From positions 558,001-622,000 of the forward strand of contig NZ_QGNY01000003.1 in NCBI RefSeq assembly GCF_003173575.1: 64,000 nucleotides of DNA. Direction: 5' to 3'. The notes beneath the pieces were generated by a model that saw only the letters and a list, made by a program, of their open reading frames with translations, was not told the origin of the DNA and searched no databases. Below are positions 47,901 to 56,109 of the stretch, in pieces (position 1 is the first letter of the stretch; every line of letters begins with the position of its first letter). This DNA is from Pedobacter paludis. Its GTDB lineage: Bacteria > Bacteroidota > Bacteroidia > Sphingobacteriales > Sphingobacteriaceae. A program made the translations under genes and the position numbers.

Positions 47901-49223
47901 GATGGCGGAACTAAAATTTCAGGCCCGGGATCTGCATTGAACACCAAGCTGGATGGAGTAGCCTACGGATTTATAAAAGGTCTCACTCCTGGCCAAAATG
48001 ATGCAAACCAGCCAAAAGCATACCTCGCATTTGCACTTTACGATGATCAGTACAACCTGGTTGTATCTGGTTCCGGAGTAAGGCAGGTTGCAGGCGACCC
48101 TGGTACACTGATCAGTCTTGTAGTTTCGAAGATGCCGATTGAGAAAACAGGGGTACTGAATATCTGGACTTGTAACGAATCTTCAGAAAACGTATATTTT
48201 GATAATTTAACTGTTACCCATCTCTCGGGCAGACTGCTGGAAGAGACACATTATTACCCATATGGCCAGAAAATGTTTGGGTTATCGTCCGGCATGTTGA
48301 GAAATAACTATACAGAAAACAGATACAAATTTAATAGTATCGAGTACAACCAGTCATTTGGTATCAATCAATATGATGCCTTCTTCCGTACGCTAGACGG
48401 TATTGGACGGTTTAATCAGTTTGATCCAAAATCCAACAAGAGTATCAGTCCTTATACCCCCATGAACGGAAATCCGATGATGTATTCAGATCGTCTGGGC
48501 GATACCATTGCAATAGCGTTTTCAGTAAAGGGAAAGCCAGTAGAAATTATATATCAGAAAGATGGACGCGTCACCAACAGGGACGGCAGCGAATATTTAG
48601 GGAAAATGGATTATTTCGCAAAACAGTCGAAACGAGGCTTGGATCAGCTGAGAAAGTCGAAAACAGGTCAGCAGGTAATAAATAGGTTGACCACCTATCA
48701 GAAAACGATAACAATTAAGAGTAACACCAAGAGACCGGGTGGTTCCAATGGAGATGCATTTATTGCCACAGATGGTAATGCATCGTATGCGATGGGTCTG
48801 ATTTTAAAGAACGGGTGGAAACAGCTTAATATGGATGGATCGGGCGGCGATGTTTACTGGGATCCTGCAGGTCAGGGTGTCCAGCTGGCCAATGGTGATG
48901 TTGATATAAATCCAGTGACCGAGTTAGGACATGAGTTATTCCATGCATATGAAGCTAGCTATGGGATTTCAAGCAACGATGAGGAAACACCACAAGAACT
49001 TTCACCCAGCGAATATCGGGCTTCCTATTTTGAGAATATGCTTAGGCAAGAATTCAACAAGCCTTTAAGAGGTATATATGGTCACCAGTTTAATGGCACG
49101 GTATACAATATACAGTTGTTACATCCAAACGGGTCACCTATATATGTTCCACCGTATCCTTTCAAGATATTAGGCCCCCAGTTGCTGTCTATTCCAATCT
49201 TAACCCCTATTTTTGTTAAATAG
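44964..49223 (+). CDS. YD/RHS polymorphic toxin with HELFH metallopeptidase tip
   Basis: 1419 residues with signal peptide (IFLIQGMLCVLGFWQQNVQA). Residues ~45-135 match DUF6443 (VEVKQMTDYYDGMGKRIQTV). A long YD-repeat region follows, then the RHS core: DYFVRDHLGNVRMVL, HYYPYGQKMFGL, NRYKFNSIEYNQSFGINQYD, RFNQFDPKSNKSISPYTPMN. The variable tip begins near 1182 after YSDRLGD. It contains ELGHELFHAYEASYG (HELFH at 1323-1327, the zinc HExxH motif) and SEYRASYFENMLRQEF about 25 residues later. This is the pattern of M91/NleD-like effector metallopeptidases. It is the toxic part, presumably released by shell self-cleavage. The target protein is unknown. Confidence 0.85.
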   Translation: MINYRSIFLIQGMLCVLGFWQQNVQAQNIPKSGGPSGVSSDAVPNAFTNTKINYIRIWEPAVTSNIVNVVTDPARTNVEVKQMTDYYDGMGKRIQTVIKGGSSSGNDMVSSVVYDEFGREKYVYLPYAASTSTGKFRPNAFQEQTAFYQGIYPAGSASPGESNFKAELEYEPSPLNRKVKTYAPGYSWAKTGGNRPQITTYAINTVADSVRIWNATPGVPFSPGIYPEGELLENTGTDEGGTRFVEYLDKENRLILRKQQAADAPGTAHMGWLCTYYVYDMYGNQVFVIPPKAVEAIQGTWTISAAVSADLCYRNVFDSRERLIVEKRPGMDSIVNVYNLRDLLILSQNGNQRRDVLWQVHYYDSISRPSMTGILSFGFNREQMQNTIDAYPFDPVNSIPWTDSSSITYKLTHVYYDNYNYPGKKNFVTTDVNKPQAGANPYSETNASVPSTRVKGLITGKNNRIDVTAQTLVTTPYYNDKGRIVQEVAENMRGGLDISNSLYDYKGKLLSTYNRQTNPASTLTPEVRILRKYDYDWMDRNDSITMMINDLPETKSILAVNTFDQLGRPGIKRIGVTGASEQMESFSYKYTVRGWLSGINPDYVDNPTVTSNWFGEQLCYDFGFDSSYFDGQLSGVKWASAGDKVPRAYGLAYDRAKRLTKAYYSQTNGSTWSQTAADYSATMAYDKNGNLTSMSQFGMNGVTKQQIDGLTYTYQGSGNQLKTVVDAVNDPSSILEDFHSPVNSSAQSYFYDSNGNIKRDLNKNIDSIVYNQHNLPAVTYVKGHGTIYNMYSSAGEKLVQMDVDTTTHPDQAIITHYINGSIYRNDTLQSIQQEEGRIRPVYKNGTVSFVFDYFVRDHLGNVRMVLGNQKDTAVYVATMETAASTVENQLFRQINATRLSKPVSYPVDNSTNPNNYVARTNVAAGIRVGPGMALRVKAGDSIAIYSSAVSASTTANTATTLPATMANSVIAAIGGVTLTDGGTKISGPGSALNTKLDGVAYGFIKGLTPGQNDANQPKAYLAFALYDDQYNLVVSGSGVRQVAGDPGTLISLVVSKMPIEKTGVLNIWTCNESSENVYFDNLTVTHLSGRLLEETHYYPYGQKMFGLSSGMLRNNYTENRYKFNSIEYNQSFGINQYDAFFRTLDGIGRFNQFDPKSNKSISPYTPMNGNPMMYSDRLGDTIAIAFSVKGKPVEIIYQKDGRVTNRDGSEYLGKMDYFAKQSKRGLDQLRKSKTGQQVINRLTTYQKTITIKSNTKRPGGSNGDAFIATDGNASYAMGLILKNGWKQLNMDGSGGDVYWDPAGQGVQLANGDVDINPVTELGHELFHAYEASYGISSNDEETPQELSPSEYRASYFENMLRQEFNKPLRGIYGHQFNGTVYNIQLLHPNGSPIYVPPYPFKILGPQLLSIPILTPIFVK

Positions 49224-49233
49224 CAATATCGAT

Positions 49234-49695
49234 ATGGTAAAATTCACCTTTAAGCTTTGCTCGGTAGTTCTCCTATTTATTGCAGGCTGCAGTAGCGAAA
49301 AACAGATTTCTTTTAAGGGATATAAGGGCCGAGAAACCGAGTATGAATGCAAATGTTCATTACCCAAGGGTTACACCAAGCGCAGCTATGCGCAATACCA
49401 TTATCAGGTACATGAATATTGGTATAAGGACAGTTCTGTTATTAGATACACCGATGCCTTAGAGGGTATCGAATCTCAAGAAAGATTTGATAAATTTGGC
49501 TCGGGCGTCCGACTAGATATGATCGGTTATGATAGCCTGTTATTGGAGGGAGTATCTGACAACGGAAAGTTTTGGAAAGAGCGTAAATATTATCAGGTAA
49601 AAGTTGGCTATTACAGGGTTCCCGCAGCAAAAAAAGACCTGTTCGATCGCATCCTTAATGAAATGAAATGTTCTTCGTCTAAATTCAAAGAATAG
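49234..49695 (+). CDS. Lipoprotein, candidate immunity protein for the RHS metallopeptidase
   Basis: 153 residues from ATG 49234; an in-frame TTG at 49213 overlaps the toxin gene but would spoil the signal. The signal FKLCSVVLLFIAGC ends in a lipobox Cys, so the protein is anchored in the periplasm or outer membrane. The mature part is beta-rich with many Tyr and charged residues (SYAQYHYQVHEYWYKDSSVI). It starts ten bases after the toxin stop and is followed by a terminator, the standard place of an immunity gene. No family recognised; the immunity role is inferred from position. A lipoprotein would protect against a toxin acting in the periplasm. Confidence 0.65.
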   Translation: MVKFTFKLCSVVLLFIAGCSSEKQISFKGYKGRETEYECKCSLPKGYTKRSYAQYHYQVHEYWYKDSSVIRYTDALEGIESQERFDKFGSGVRLDMIGYDSLLLEGVSDNGKFWKERKYYQVKVGYYRVPAAKKDLFDRILNEMKCSSSKFKE

Positions 49696-49717
49696 GCCAA
49701 ACGGATTGTATGAACAG

Positions 49718-49743
49718 AAGGTTCCGCGGAAGCGGGACCTTTT
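49718..49743 (+). terminator. Terminator of the RHS toxin locus
   Basis: AAGGTTCCGC (49718-49727) pairs with GCGGGACCTT (49732-49741) around a GGAA tetraloop with one G-T pair, followed by T residues. It lies 23 bases after the lipoprotein stop. Confidence 0.8.
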
Positions 49744-49981
49744 GCATTAGAACACCGATTGGCAGCAGACATCTCAGTAGTATTGACGGGCTAAAATATT
49801 TAGGGAATAGCGTTTTTTTGTGCAAATGAAGTATTAACCTGTGCTGCTAGGCACTGGTGAATAACCTATCCTTTACGTCGTGATAAATTTGTATGTATAT
49901 GCGAAAGATTGTTACAGCTACAAAAGCAAATACCAGAAAATTGTATCACCCACACTGTTAAGGGTTACATAGTTTTTCCTC

Positions 49982-51889
49982 TCAGTTTCCCAAATGGTCC
50001 AGCACAAAGTACCCCTTCACGTTCAGTTCTCTCTCAAAGTTTTCCTTCATCTCAAAGCCGCTTAAGAGATTTTGGATTACTTCAACAATATCCTTATCGG
50101 TCAAGTTTTTTTCATCGGAAAAATACTTGATCATTTCAAGGTATTTATAGAGCAGGATATAAACCTCTTTTTGTTTATCGCTGCCACCTGCCGAAACGTA
50201 GCTTTTAATCTGCGCAATTTTTTTTAGGATCAGCTGTAAAGCTGATTTGCCGGTCTTATTGTCATCCCTGAGAATGGAGATTGAATGCAGGGCAATTGCT
50301 TTGATACTATTGATTACATAAACATTCAATTTGTTCTGGGTAAAAAGAATGTCCAGTGCTTTAAGCTCATATTGTAGCGGCACAAGGCTTTTGACTTCGT
50401 CAAGTTCCCTGGAAGATGCTATTCCAAATGGATAGTTCTCAAAGGATATCTCAGAATCAATAAACTTGATGAATGTCTCAAATTCCTCAATATTGTATAA
50501 CCCGTTCTGTTGCAGTAAAAAAACCTTTGTACTGCGGGTATTTCCGGAACCGACTATAGTCAGATCGGTGACGCTGAACAGGTGCGAAATCTGTTTATAG
50601 AGCTGATATTTTTTATAGCTCAAAACGTTTCTGAAAAGCTTTTGCATTGACTGGTAAATACCTGTAACCAGAAAAGATGGTTTATCCGTGTGGAAGCGTT
50701 GCCCGGAAGGATAATCATATTTAATGCCCGGTAAATAATCGTTGATCACCACTTCCAGCCACGAACGGCATTTTTCTATGATATGCTCTGCAACACCATC
50801 CTCATTAAACTGCAATGCCTTTACAAACATTTCTTTCATCGCCACCCCAAAGAAAATACCGTCATAAATATGTTCATCGAGTTCGTGGATATTGAAGTCC
50901 TTGAAGTTCCTGATGTAAAAGACCTCTGCCTCGAAAAGCATGTTGATCATCACCATCGCGGCAATTTCATTTCGCTCCTTGATTGCCACAGGGAAAAGCG
51001 CCCGGCCCATATCACCGATGCGCCCATAGAACTCGAACGGTGATACATAGACGAAATCATGCTCCTGCCGATGGATTTTCTCGAAGTGTGAGATACATTC
51101 CTTTTTGATCGCAAAAATGCTCTGTCTGTCAAAATCCTTGATTGCCGCTGTTCCCACTTCAATCAAAAGATTGATCGGATCACGGTCACTGGTCCTGGAT
51201 CCTTTTCCCTCGCCATGAAAAACCCGGTTCAGAAACTCACTTTCTGTCCACTCTTTGTTAAAACTTGCAACCAGAATTTTTATGTTATTGCGGTTCTGGG
51301 AAGACCGCAAAAGAAGGATCAGGACCGGGATAACCGATAGCACTAAACAAGCCGATATCACTACGCTTACCAAATAGAGGAAATCCCCATAGCTGTCCCT
51401 CATAGTAGACTCTTTCAAATAGGTGGTAGTATAGACCAGTAAAATGAGCGTTGAAATAAAAAATGTGAAGATGAATCGGATTTCTTTGCTTCGAAAAAAC
51501 GTTATGAAGGTGAACCTTCCAAAATATTTATAAAAAACATTGAATGAAAGAAGTATAAACGAAAATACGATCCCTATAAAAATACTCACCGTCCGTAGGA
51601 TATTTTCTGTCACGTAAAGTTCGCCCGTAAGCGAAGGCATTGCTATCGACCAAGGCCTGGGTGAAAGAATGATGAAACCAGATAATACAAGCAAAAAGAT
51701 TCCGCATAGAACCCTTGGTTCAATAACTATAAATTCCTTTATGCGTATTTCATGTTTGAAGAAAAATCCCAGACGAAACCAAGACCGTCTGCATGATATA
51801 GCCAGCTTTTTCAATGTTTGCGTAATTGAGGCCGTTAACAGTTTAGCCCTGGATGATGGGACTTCTGGTTTTGGGGTAGTTGCGTTCAT
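49982..51889 (-). CDS. Four-helix membrane protein with large soluble C-terminal domain (DUF2254-like layout)
   Basis: 635 residues from ATG 51889 (MNATTPKPEVPSS); the longer ORF to 52006 adds a non-conserved-looking head. Four transmembrane helices occupy roughly residues 55-210: VLCGIFLLVLSGFIIL, TVSIFIGIVFSFILLSFNVF, FIFTFFISTLILLVYTTTYL and LVSVVISACLVLSVIPVLIL. The remaining ~420 residues are soluble and helical. The layout resembles DUF2254 membrane proteins, which have no known function, but I am not sure of the family. The gene is alone and convergent with the toxin locus. Confidence 0.7.
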   Translation of the reverse strand: MNATTPKPEVPSSRAKLLTASITQTLKKLAISCRRSWFRLGFFFKHEIRIKEFIVIEPRVLCGIFLLVLSGFIILSPRPWSIAMPSLTGELYVTENILRTVSIFIGIVFSFILLSFNVFYKYFGRFTFITFFRSKEIRFIFTFFISTLILLVYTTTYLKESTMRDSYGDFLYLVSVVISACLVLSVIPVLILLLRSSQNRNNIKILVASFNKEWTESEFLNRVFHGEGKGSRTSDRDPINLLIEVGTAAIKDFDRQSIFAIKKECISHFEKIHRQEHDFVYVSPFEFYGRIGDMGRALFPVAIKERNEIAAMVMINMLFEAEVFYIRNFKDFNIHELDEHIYDGIFFGVAMKEMFVKALQFNEDGVAEHIIEKCRSWLEVVINDYLPGIKYDYPSGQRFHTDKPSFLVTGIYQSMQKLFRNVLSYKKYQLYKQISHLFSVTDLTIVGSGNTRSTKVFLLQQNGLYNIEEFETFIKFIDSEISFENYPFGIASSRELDEVKSLVPLQYELKALDILFTQNKLNVYVINSIKAIALHSISILRDDNKTGKSALQLILKKIAQIKSYVSAGGSDKQKEVYILLYKYLEMIKYFSDEKNLTDKDIVEVIQNLLSGFEMKENFERELNVKGYFVLDHLGN

Positions 51890-52262
51890 TTGTCGATATA
51901 TTTTTAGATTGACAACAACTTTAACTTTTCGTAACAGGAGAAGATTGTTGCCGTAATGGAGCGGTAGATTCAACAGCGCAGCCGCTTTCTGATCATATAC
52001 AAGCATTACTTTATCCCCTCAAATGTACATTTTATTTAATTTCTTTGGAAAGGTGTCAAAAGCCATGATAGCCAAAAGTCGATAGATTTTGTACGCTCCT
52101 CAAGTTACCGCTGGACTAGCCCTCTCTGGTTTGTCAAAGACCTGGCAGGCCAAAGGATTAAGCGGGAAACATGCGAAGATGGTTTTCTGGTTGTCTCTGC
52201 TATATTCACAACACAATATCTGCCCTATCCGCGAAGGGTGTGCATTGACGGAAATCATTGGC

Positions 52263-52289
52263 AAAAAAGCAGTACTGTAACAGTACTGC
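52263..52289 (-). terminator. Perfect hairpin with T-run on the minus strand
   Basis: GCAGTACTG (52269-52277) and CAGTACTGC (52281-52289) with loop TAA. Six A on the plus side (52263-52268) become six T after the hairpin on the minus strand. It would end a minus-strand transcript from the decayed AraC-like region. Confidence 0.55.
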
Positions 52290-52452
52290 CCAAGAAACTA
52301 AAAGGATGGCCTTGGAGCAGTGGAGGACTGTATCTAAACCCCATCCATGGCAGTATCCAAACATCCGTCCGGGATTGCCATAATCATTAACTAAACTATT
52401 CTTATCACTTCTACGTGTTCTTCAAAAAACTTTCCAGTCACATAGGACCAGA

Positions 52453-52656
52453 TCAGCGAAACGCTGGCCATATGACATCATGTTTGAAAGTTTGAATCTC
52501 GTAATCGCTCTGATATTTTCCAAATCTGATGAAGAAAATGGTTAAATAACTCAAATAAATAACAAAAAACCAAACATTATTCCGTTGTCCACCGGAAAAT
52601 GCGATCTCTGCCAAACTATAATTGCTTATCATAAATAAATCGGAGGAGCGGTACAC
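52453..52656 (-). pseudogene. Probable remnant of an AraC-type helix-turn-helix
   Basis: On the minus strand the text SSDLFMISNYSLAEIAFSGG follows the family pattern ...LL..snysLaEIAf..Gf. About ten residues later YLTIFFIRFGKYQSDYE resembles the closing YFtrfFKr.fGksPsdyR. The intervening residues and the lack of any upstream domain (a stop precedes it) point to decay. A terminator on the same strand lies 164 bases downstream. Confidence 0.35.
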
Positions 52657-52821
52657 CTTTAATGTCTAGTACAATAACCTGTCAAATAAATCAGTATGCA
52701 TCTTCCCGATAATTGATCAAAAATTTCGTTATTCTCTCAAAGAATGTAAATTTGTTAGCACTCCCTCTAATTCGGGAAATTGAACATCAGAACATCATAC
52801 TCATTGTCGTAAAGGATTGTC

Positions 52822-53436
52822 ATGCCTGCAAAAAGGAACAACATTAGGGTCTTCGTGGCCTCGACCGTATATAATTTTGAATACCAGCTTCAGCTCGTGC
52901 GCGAACTTCTCGACGGCTACGGCTATGACGTGGTCATGTCTGCCGCAGGTACCCTTCCCCTGGACAGCAGCAAATCAAACATGGACGTATGCATTGATGC
53001 TGTTAAGACCTGTGACATATTCCTTGGCTTTATCCGTCCCGACTATGGCTCAGGTGTCTTGGACCGGGGTAAGGAATCAATTACCCATGCAGAATTTATA
53101 ACGGCGAGGGGATTGGAGATCCCACGTTTTGTTCTCGCCGATTACAGGGTCGTCTTCACCAGGCAGCTGCTCAAAAATGCTTTCTTTGTAGAAGACCACA
53201 CTCAAAAACGGATCGACATGAGCAATGTATCCTTGGAAGGTAATGGGGGTATCATGGATACCAGGTGCATTGTAATGTACAATGAGGCCATAAGTGACCA
53301 TATAAAACCAGCTTCCAAGCGGACGGGCAATTGGGTACAGGAATATGTTAACTTTGACCAGATCAAAATGCACCTGGATAGCCAGTTTGCACATCCGGAA
53401 AGAATCAAAGCACTTATCGATAAAGGGAAAAAGTGA
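52822..53436 (+). CDS. DUF4062-like protein
   Basis: 204 residues. The N-terminal part follows DUF4062: NIRVFVASTVYNFEYQLQLV, VRELLDGYGYDVVMS, VKTCDIFLGFIRPDYGSG, then ITHAEFITARGLEIPRFV. DUF4062 is found in STAND and other conflict-related proteins and has a Rossmann-like, TIR/SIR2-reminiscent build. The C-terminal ~100 residues are not recognised. Its stop overlaps a possible GTG start of the next gene and lies two bases before its ATG, so the pair is co-translated. An abortive-infection role together with the AlbA_2 protein is inferred from context. Confidence 0.75.
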   Translation: MPAKRNNIRVFVASTVYNFEYQLQLVRELLDGYGYDVVMSAAGTLPLDSSKSNMDVCIDAVKTCDIFLGFIRPDYGSGVLDRGKESITHAEFITARGLEIPRFVLADYRVVFTRQLLKNAFFVEDHTQKRIDMSNVSLEGNGGIMDTRCIVMYNEAISDHIKPASKRTGNWVQEYVNFDQIKMHLDSQFAHPERIKALIDKGKK

Positions 53437-53438
53437 AC

Positions 53439-54836
53439 ATGGACAGAAAAACATTTTTAAGGAACCTTCTGGAAGGAAAAGAAAGCGCTCAGCTTGAACT
53501 GTTGCCGGTATATGAAGTCCGAAGCATCATTCGGGCCGTTTGTGCTTTTCTCAATTCTGACGGGGGGTGGGTCGTTGTAGGTTACCCTAACGATAAGCAG
53601 GCCGGTTATCTCGGAGATGATGCCGACAATCTTGCCGATCAAATCGAAATAGAGATCGCCAACCAGATATTCCCTCAGCCACTGGTTTATGCAAAAGCAT
53701 TACGTTATAAAGAACAGGATCTGATCCTGATCAATGTTGTGCGTGGGTCCAGACAGCCATATTCTTTCGAAGGCAAACACTTTGTCAGAACCCGTGGACA
53801 GGTGCGTCCCGCGCAGTCCGAGGACCTAAGTTTATTGATCAGAAGTTCAAGTGAATACACCTCGCTATGGGAAAAGTCCGCTACTATAGATGCGGAAATG
53901 GAAGAACTTAACCTGGATGAGATATATAACACCATCTTTGAGGCGCAGAAAATCGGCAAGGGAAAAAAATTGCCGGAGCAGCCCGAAGCTTTTCTCAGTT
54001 ACTTCCAGTTAAAGGATTACCAGACTATAAAAAATGGTGCTGTTCTGCTATTTGGCCGTGATCCGATCAAATACCTGCCACAGGCCAGGATCCGGATTAC
54101 GGTAATGCCCGAAGAAAAGACTGCAGAGCGTTACGCAGATTCTCATCTTATTGAGGAAAACCTTTTCGATGCTTTTACAGAACTTAAAAGGTACTTCACC
54201 ACAACGCTCCCAATGGCAAGCGACTTTAAACAGGGAAACTGGGACAGGCTTTCGAGAGAACGCTTTCCTTCTGAGGCTATAGATGAGGCAATAGTGAACG
54301 CAATGGTACACCGGGATTACGGTGATGTTGCCGGGGAGATCACGATAAACATTTATAGCAACCGGATGGAGATTATCAATTCGGGCGAAATACCGGATGA
54401 CATAATTGAGGGAAAAAACCGGATATCGCCCCACCATTCCATTTTGAGAAATCCAACAATTTCCCATATGTTCTATCTGCGTGGCAAGATGGAAAAACTG
54501 GGCCGTGGCCTTGATCTCATCCTATCCAGTTGTGAAAGAGATGGCTTGAAAAAGCCGGAGTGGCTTACAAAGGGAGGATATACAACGCTGACTCTGTATT
54601 CTGTTGCGGAGCAAATTGTGGTTAATGAAAGAATGTCGATATTCCTGCAGACCCTCCATGAGGGTGTGGCATTCGGTAGTAAAGACTATAACGGCTTTTT
54701 TAAGGACATTTCAGAAAAAACCGCAAGACTTGATATAGCGAAACTGGTCAGCGGACAATGGGTAGAAAAAGTAGGTGATGGCCCTTCGACCAGATACTAC
54801 CGGACAGGCAAAAAATTACCGGAAATTACCGGATAG
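53439..54836 (+). CDS. Schlafen AlbA_2-domain protein with ATP-binding C-terminal region
   Basis: 465 residues from ATG 53439; GTG 53433 is also in frame and overlaps the upstream stop. The AlbA_2 (Schlafen-type) domain covers about 1-130: VRSIIRAVCAFLNSDGGWVV, GYLGDDADN, LILINVVRGSRQPYSFEGKH and FVRTRGQVRPA. The second part carries the GHKL-like helper domain usual for these proteins: DEAIVNAMVHRDYGDV, INIYSNRMEIINSGEIPDD, GRGLDLILSSCE. A winged-helix-like tail follows. Family members are described as regulators or helicase-like proteins and recur in phage-defence islands. It is encoded with a DUF4062 protein; function unknown. ACCGGA repeats begin inside its last codons. Confidence 0.8.
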   Translation: MDRKTFLRNLLEGKESAQLELLPVYEVRSIIRAVCAFLNSDGGWVVVGYPNDKQAGYLGDDADNLADQIEIEIANQIFPQPLVYAKALRYKEQDLILINVVRGSRQPYSFEGKHFVRTRGQVRPAQSEDLSLLIRSSSEYTSLWEKSATIDAEMEELNLDEIYNTIFEAQKIGKGKKLPEQPEAFLSYFQLKDYQTIKNGAVLLFGRDPIKYLPQARIRITVMPEEKTAERYADSHLIEENLFDAFTELKRYFTTTLPMASDFKQGNWDRLSRERFPSEAIDEAIVNAMVHRDYGDVAGEITINIYSNRMEIINSGEIPDDIIEGKNRISPHHSILRNPTISHMFYLRGKMEKLGRGLDLILSSCERDGLKKPEWLTKGGYTTLTLYSVAEQIVVNERMSIFLQTLHEGVAFGSKDYNGFFKDISEKTARLDIAKLVSGQWVEKVGDGPSTRYYRTGKKLPEITG

Positions 54837-54951
54837 CTTTCCTTGTGAAATAAATTTTCATTTATAACTATTTAATTATCAATATAATAACAGGTTTATC
54901 GCTAAAATAAGCTTTTTATGACTTACCGGAAATTTACCGGATTTGACCGGA
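54799..54951 (+). repeat. Six ACCGGA hexamers in two clusters at helical spacing
   Basis: ACCGGA occurs at 54799, 54818, 54828, 54925, 54936 and 54946. Within clusters the spacing is 10 or 11 bases, one helical turn. The segments ATTACCGGAAATTACCGGA and CTTACCGGAAATTTACCGGA are near-duplicates about 107 bases apart. The first cluster is within the 3' end of the AlbA_2 gene, the second in the gap before the Mrr-like gene. Confidence 0.7.
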
Positions 54952-55047
54952 TTATTGTATATCTCGTTGTTGGAGAAAGAGGTTATAACCACACGTAAGA
55001 TAACCGAAACTGACAAAGAAGTATTGTTCTAGTGGTGAAACCTTTCC

Positions 55048-55902
55048 TCAGCTGGTAGATGGTAAATTCCAGATCAATCCACTCTTGGATAGAGTTAGTT
55101 TCCTTTGATCGAACAGCTCATTCATAATCATCCATACCTGATCGGTCAAGCGGAAAGATTTTTTGAAACTCTCATCTGAATGGGTGAGTATTCCGGTGAT
55201 GGAAATCCAGTCAGCGCCCATCCGGCCTTCGGGAAATTCGCAGTAAAGCTTAAAGTTAAGTGGGAAATCTATAGTAGTGGGTTGGGTTGACTCCTCACGC
55301 TTCTGCAGTTCTTTTGAAAACGCCGATACAAATTTCCCAAACGAAATCCAGTCTCCATGACTATTACGAAGGTTTATAGAGGACATTACCCGTATCTGAT
55401 CACGATGTTCTATGGTTCTGGTGCCGAAATCAATACGTGTGATCTTTGGACGGGTATGCCTGATGTCAAAATTGAATACTACAGTGCCGATTTCCATCGT
55501 CTTTTTGTATTCCTCATCGCTCTTCCCAGCCTCCCGTAATTCAACAAGTTTTATCCCAACGTGCTCGGCAAATGTCTGGGTATCCATAGTAAAGCCAGCT
55601 TTACATACTATAATGCCACAGTCTATCTGAGAATCCTCCATGACCTTGGAAAGCTTCATCACCACATCTTTGGTGACTTTTTTCTTTGCATATTTACATT
55701 CGATAGCTGTTAACAAAATCCGTTTGCCGTCAACCTGTTCAGTCAATACATCTATCTGATGCTCAACCCCTGATCTGCCTTTTACTTTACAGTTGTGTCC
55801 GTAGCCTTTAACTTTAACCCCATCCCCGGCACCGAGCGCGCCATAGATATACTGGGTGATGGCTTCATATTCCTTCCAGTTAAGTTCGTTTGCGTTGGTC
55901 AT
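55048..55902 (-). CDS. Mrr-like restriction endonuclease-fold protein
   Basis: 284 residues from ATG 55902 (MTNANELNWKEYEAITQYIY); the longer frame to 55968 adds an atypical head. The PD-(D/E)xK core shows VEHQIDVLTEQ (the Asp, about residue 50) and LLTAIECKYAKKK (the ExK, about 67-69). A Mrr-type C-terminal core block follows: QIDCGIIVCKAGFTMDTQTF. The second half is not recognised (TIDFPLNFKLYCEFPEGRMG). Mrr-like nucleases cut modified or foreign DNA. It lies about 200 bases after the SMC/nuclease operon on the same strand and may belong to it or act alone. Confidence 0.8.
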   Translation of the reverse strand: MTNANELNWKEYEAITQYIYGALGAGDGVKVKGYGHNCKVKGRSGVEHQIDVLTEQVDGKRILLTAIECKYAKKKVTKDVVMKLSKVMEDSQIDCGIIVCKAGFTMDTQTFAEHVGIKLVELREAGKSDEEYKKTMEIGTVVFNFDIRHTRPKITRIDFGTRTIEHRDQIRVMSSINLRNSHGDWISFGKFVSAFSKELQKREESTQPTTIDFPLNFKLYCEFPEGRMGADWISITGILTHSDESFKKSFRLTDQVWMIMNELFDQRKLTLSKSGLIWNLPSTS

Positions 55903-56109
55903 AATTAAACATTCATAATTTGCTGATGATATTATTTGTACAATGGCATACAAATTTTTCACCCCCATAAGTTAGTTGCGATACGGGTTATTGATGAAGT
56001 TAAATATAGTAATTTTGTGACGCTGGCATAGCGGCAAGATCCTGGCACATTATGAAAATCGCAACCCCTCCCAAACTGCACATCTAGTGCTGAATGGATA
56101 GACAACATT

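Larger units (their letters stand above)
52007..52821. other. Gene-poor stretch with decayed sequence
   Basis: No intact gene. Between about 52045 and 52388 one plus-strand frame stays open without an ATG near its beginning and reads like protein (YRWTSPLWFVKDLAGQ, LKGWPWSSGGLYLNPIHG). It may be a gene fragment, but the family is not recognised. A palindromic terminator (52263-52289) falls inside it, and a probable AraC remnant lies on the other strand at 52453-52656. Confidence 0.4.

Noticed and set aside
52089..52280. Plus-strand 63-codon ORF
   Set aside because: It begins with TTG, ends inside a perfect terminator hairpin, and another frame of the same strand reads more like protein.
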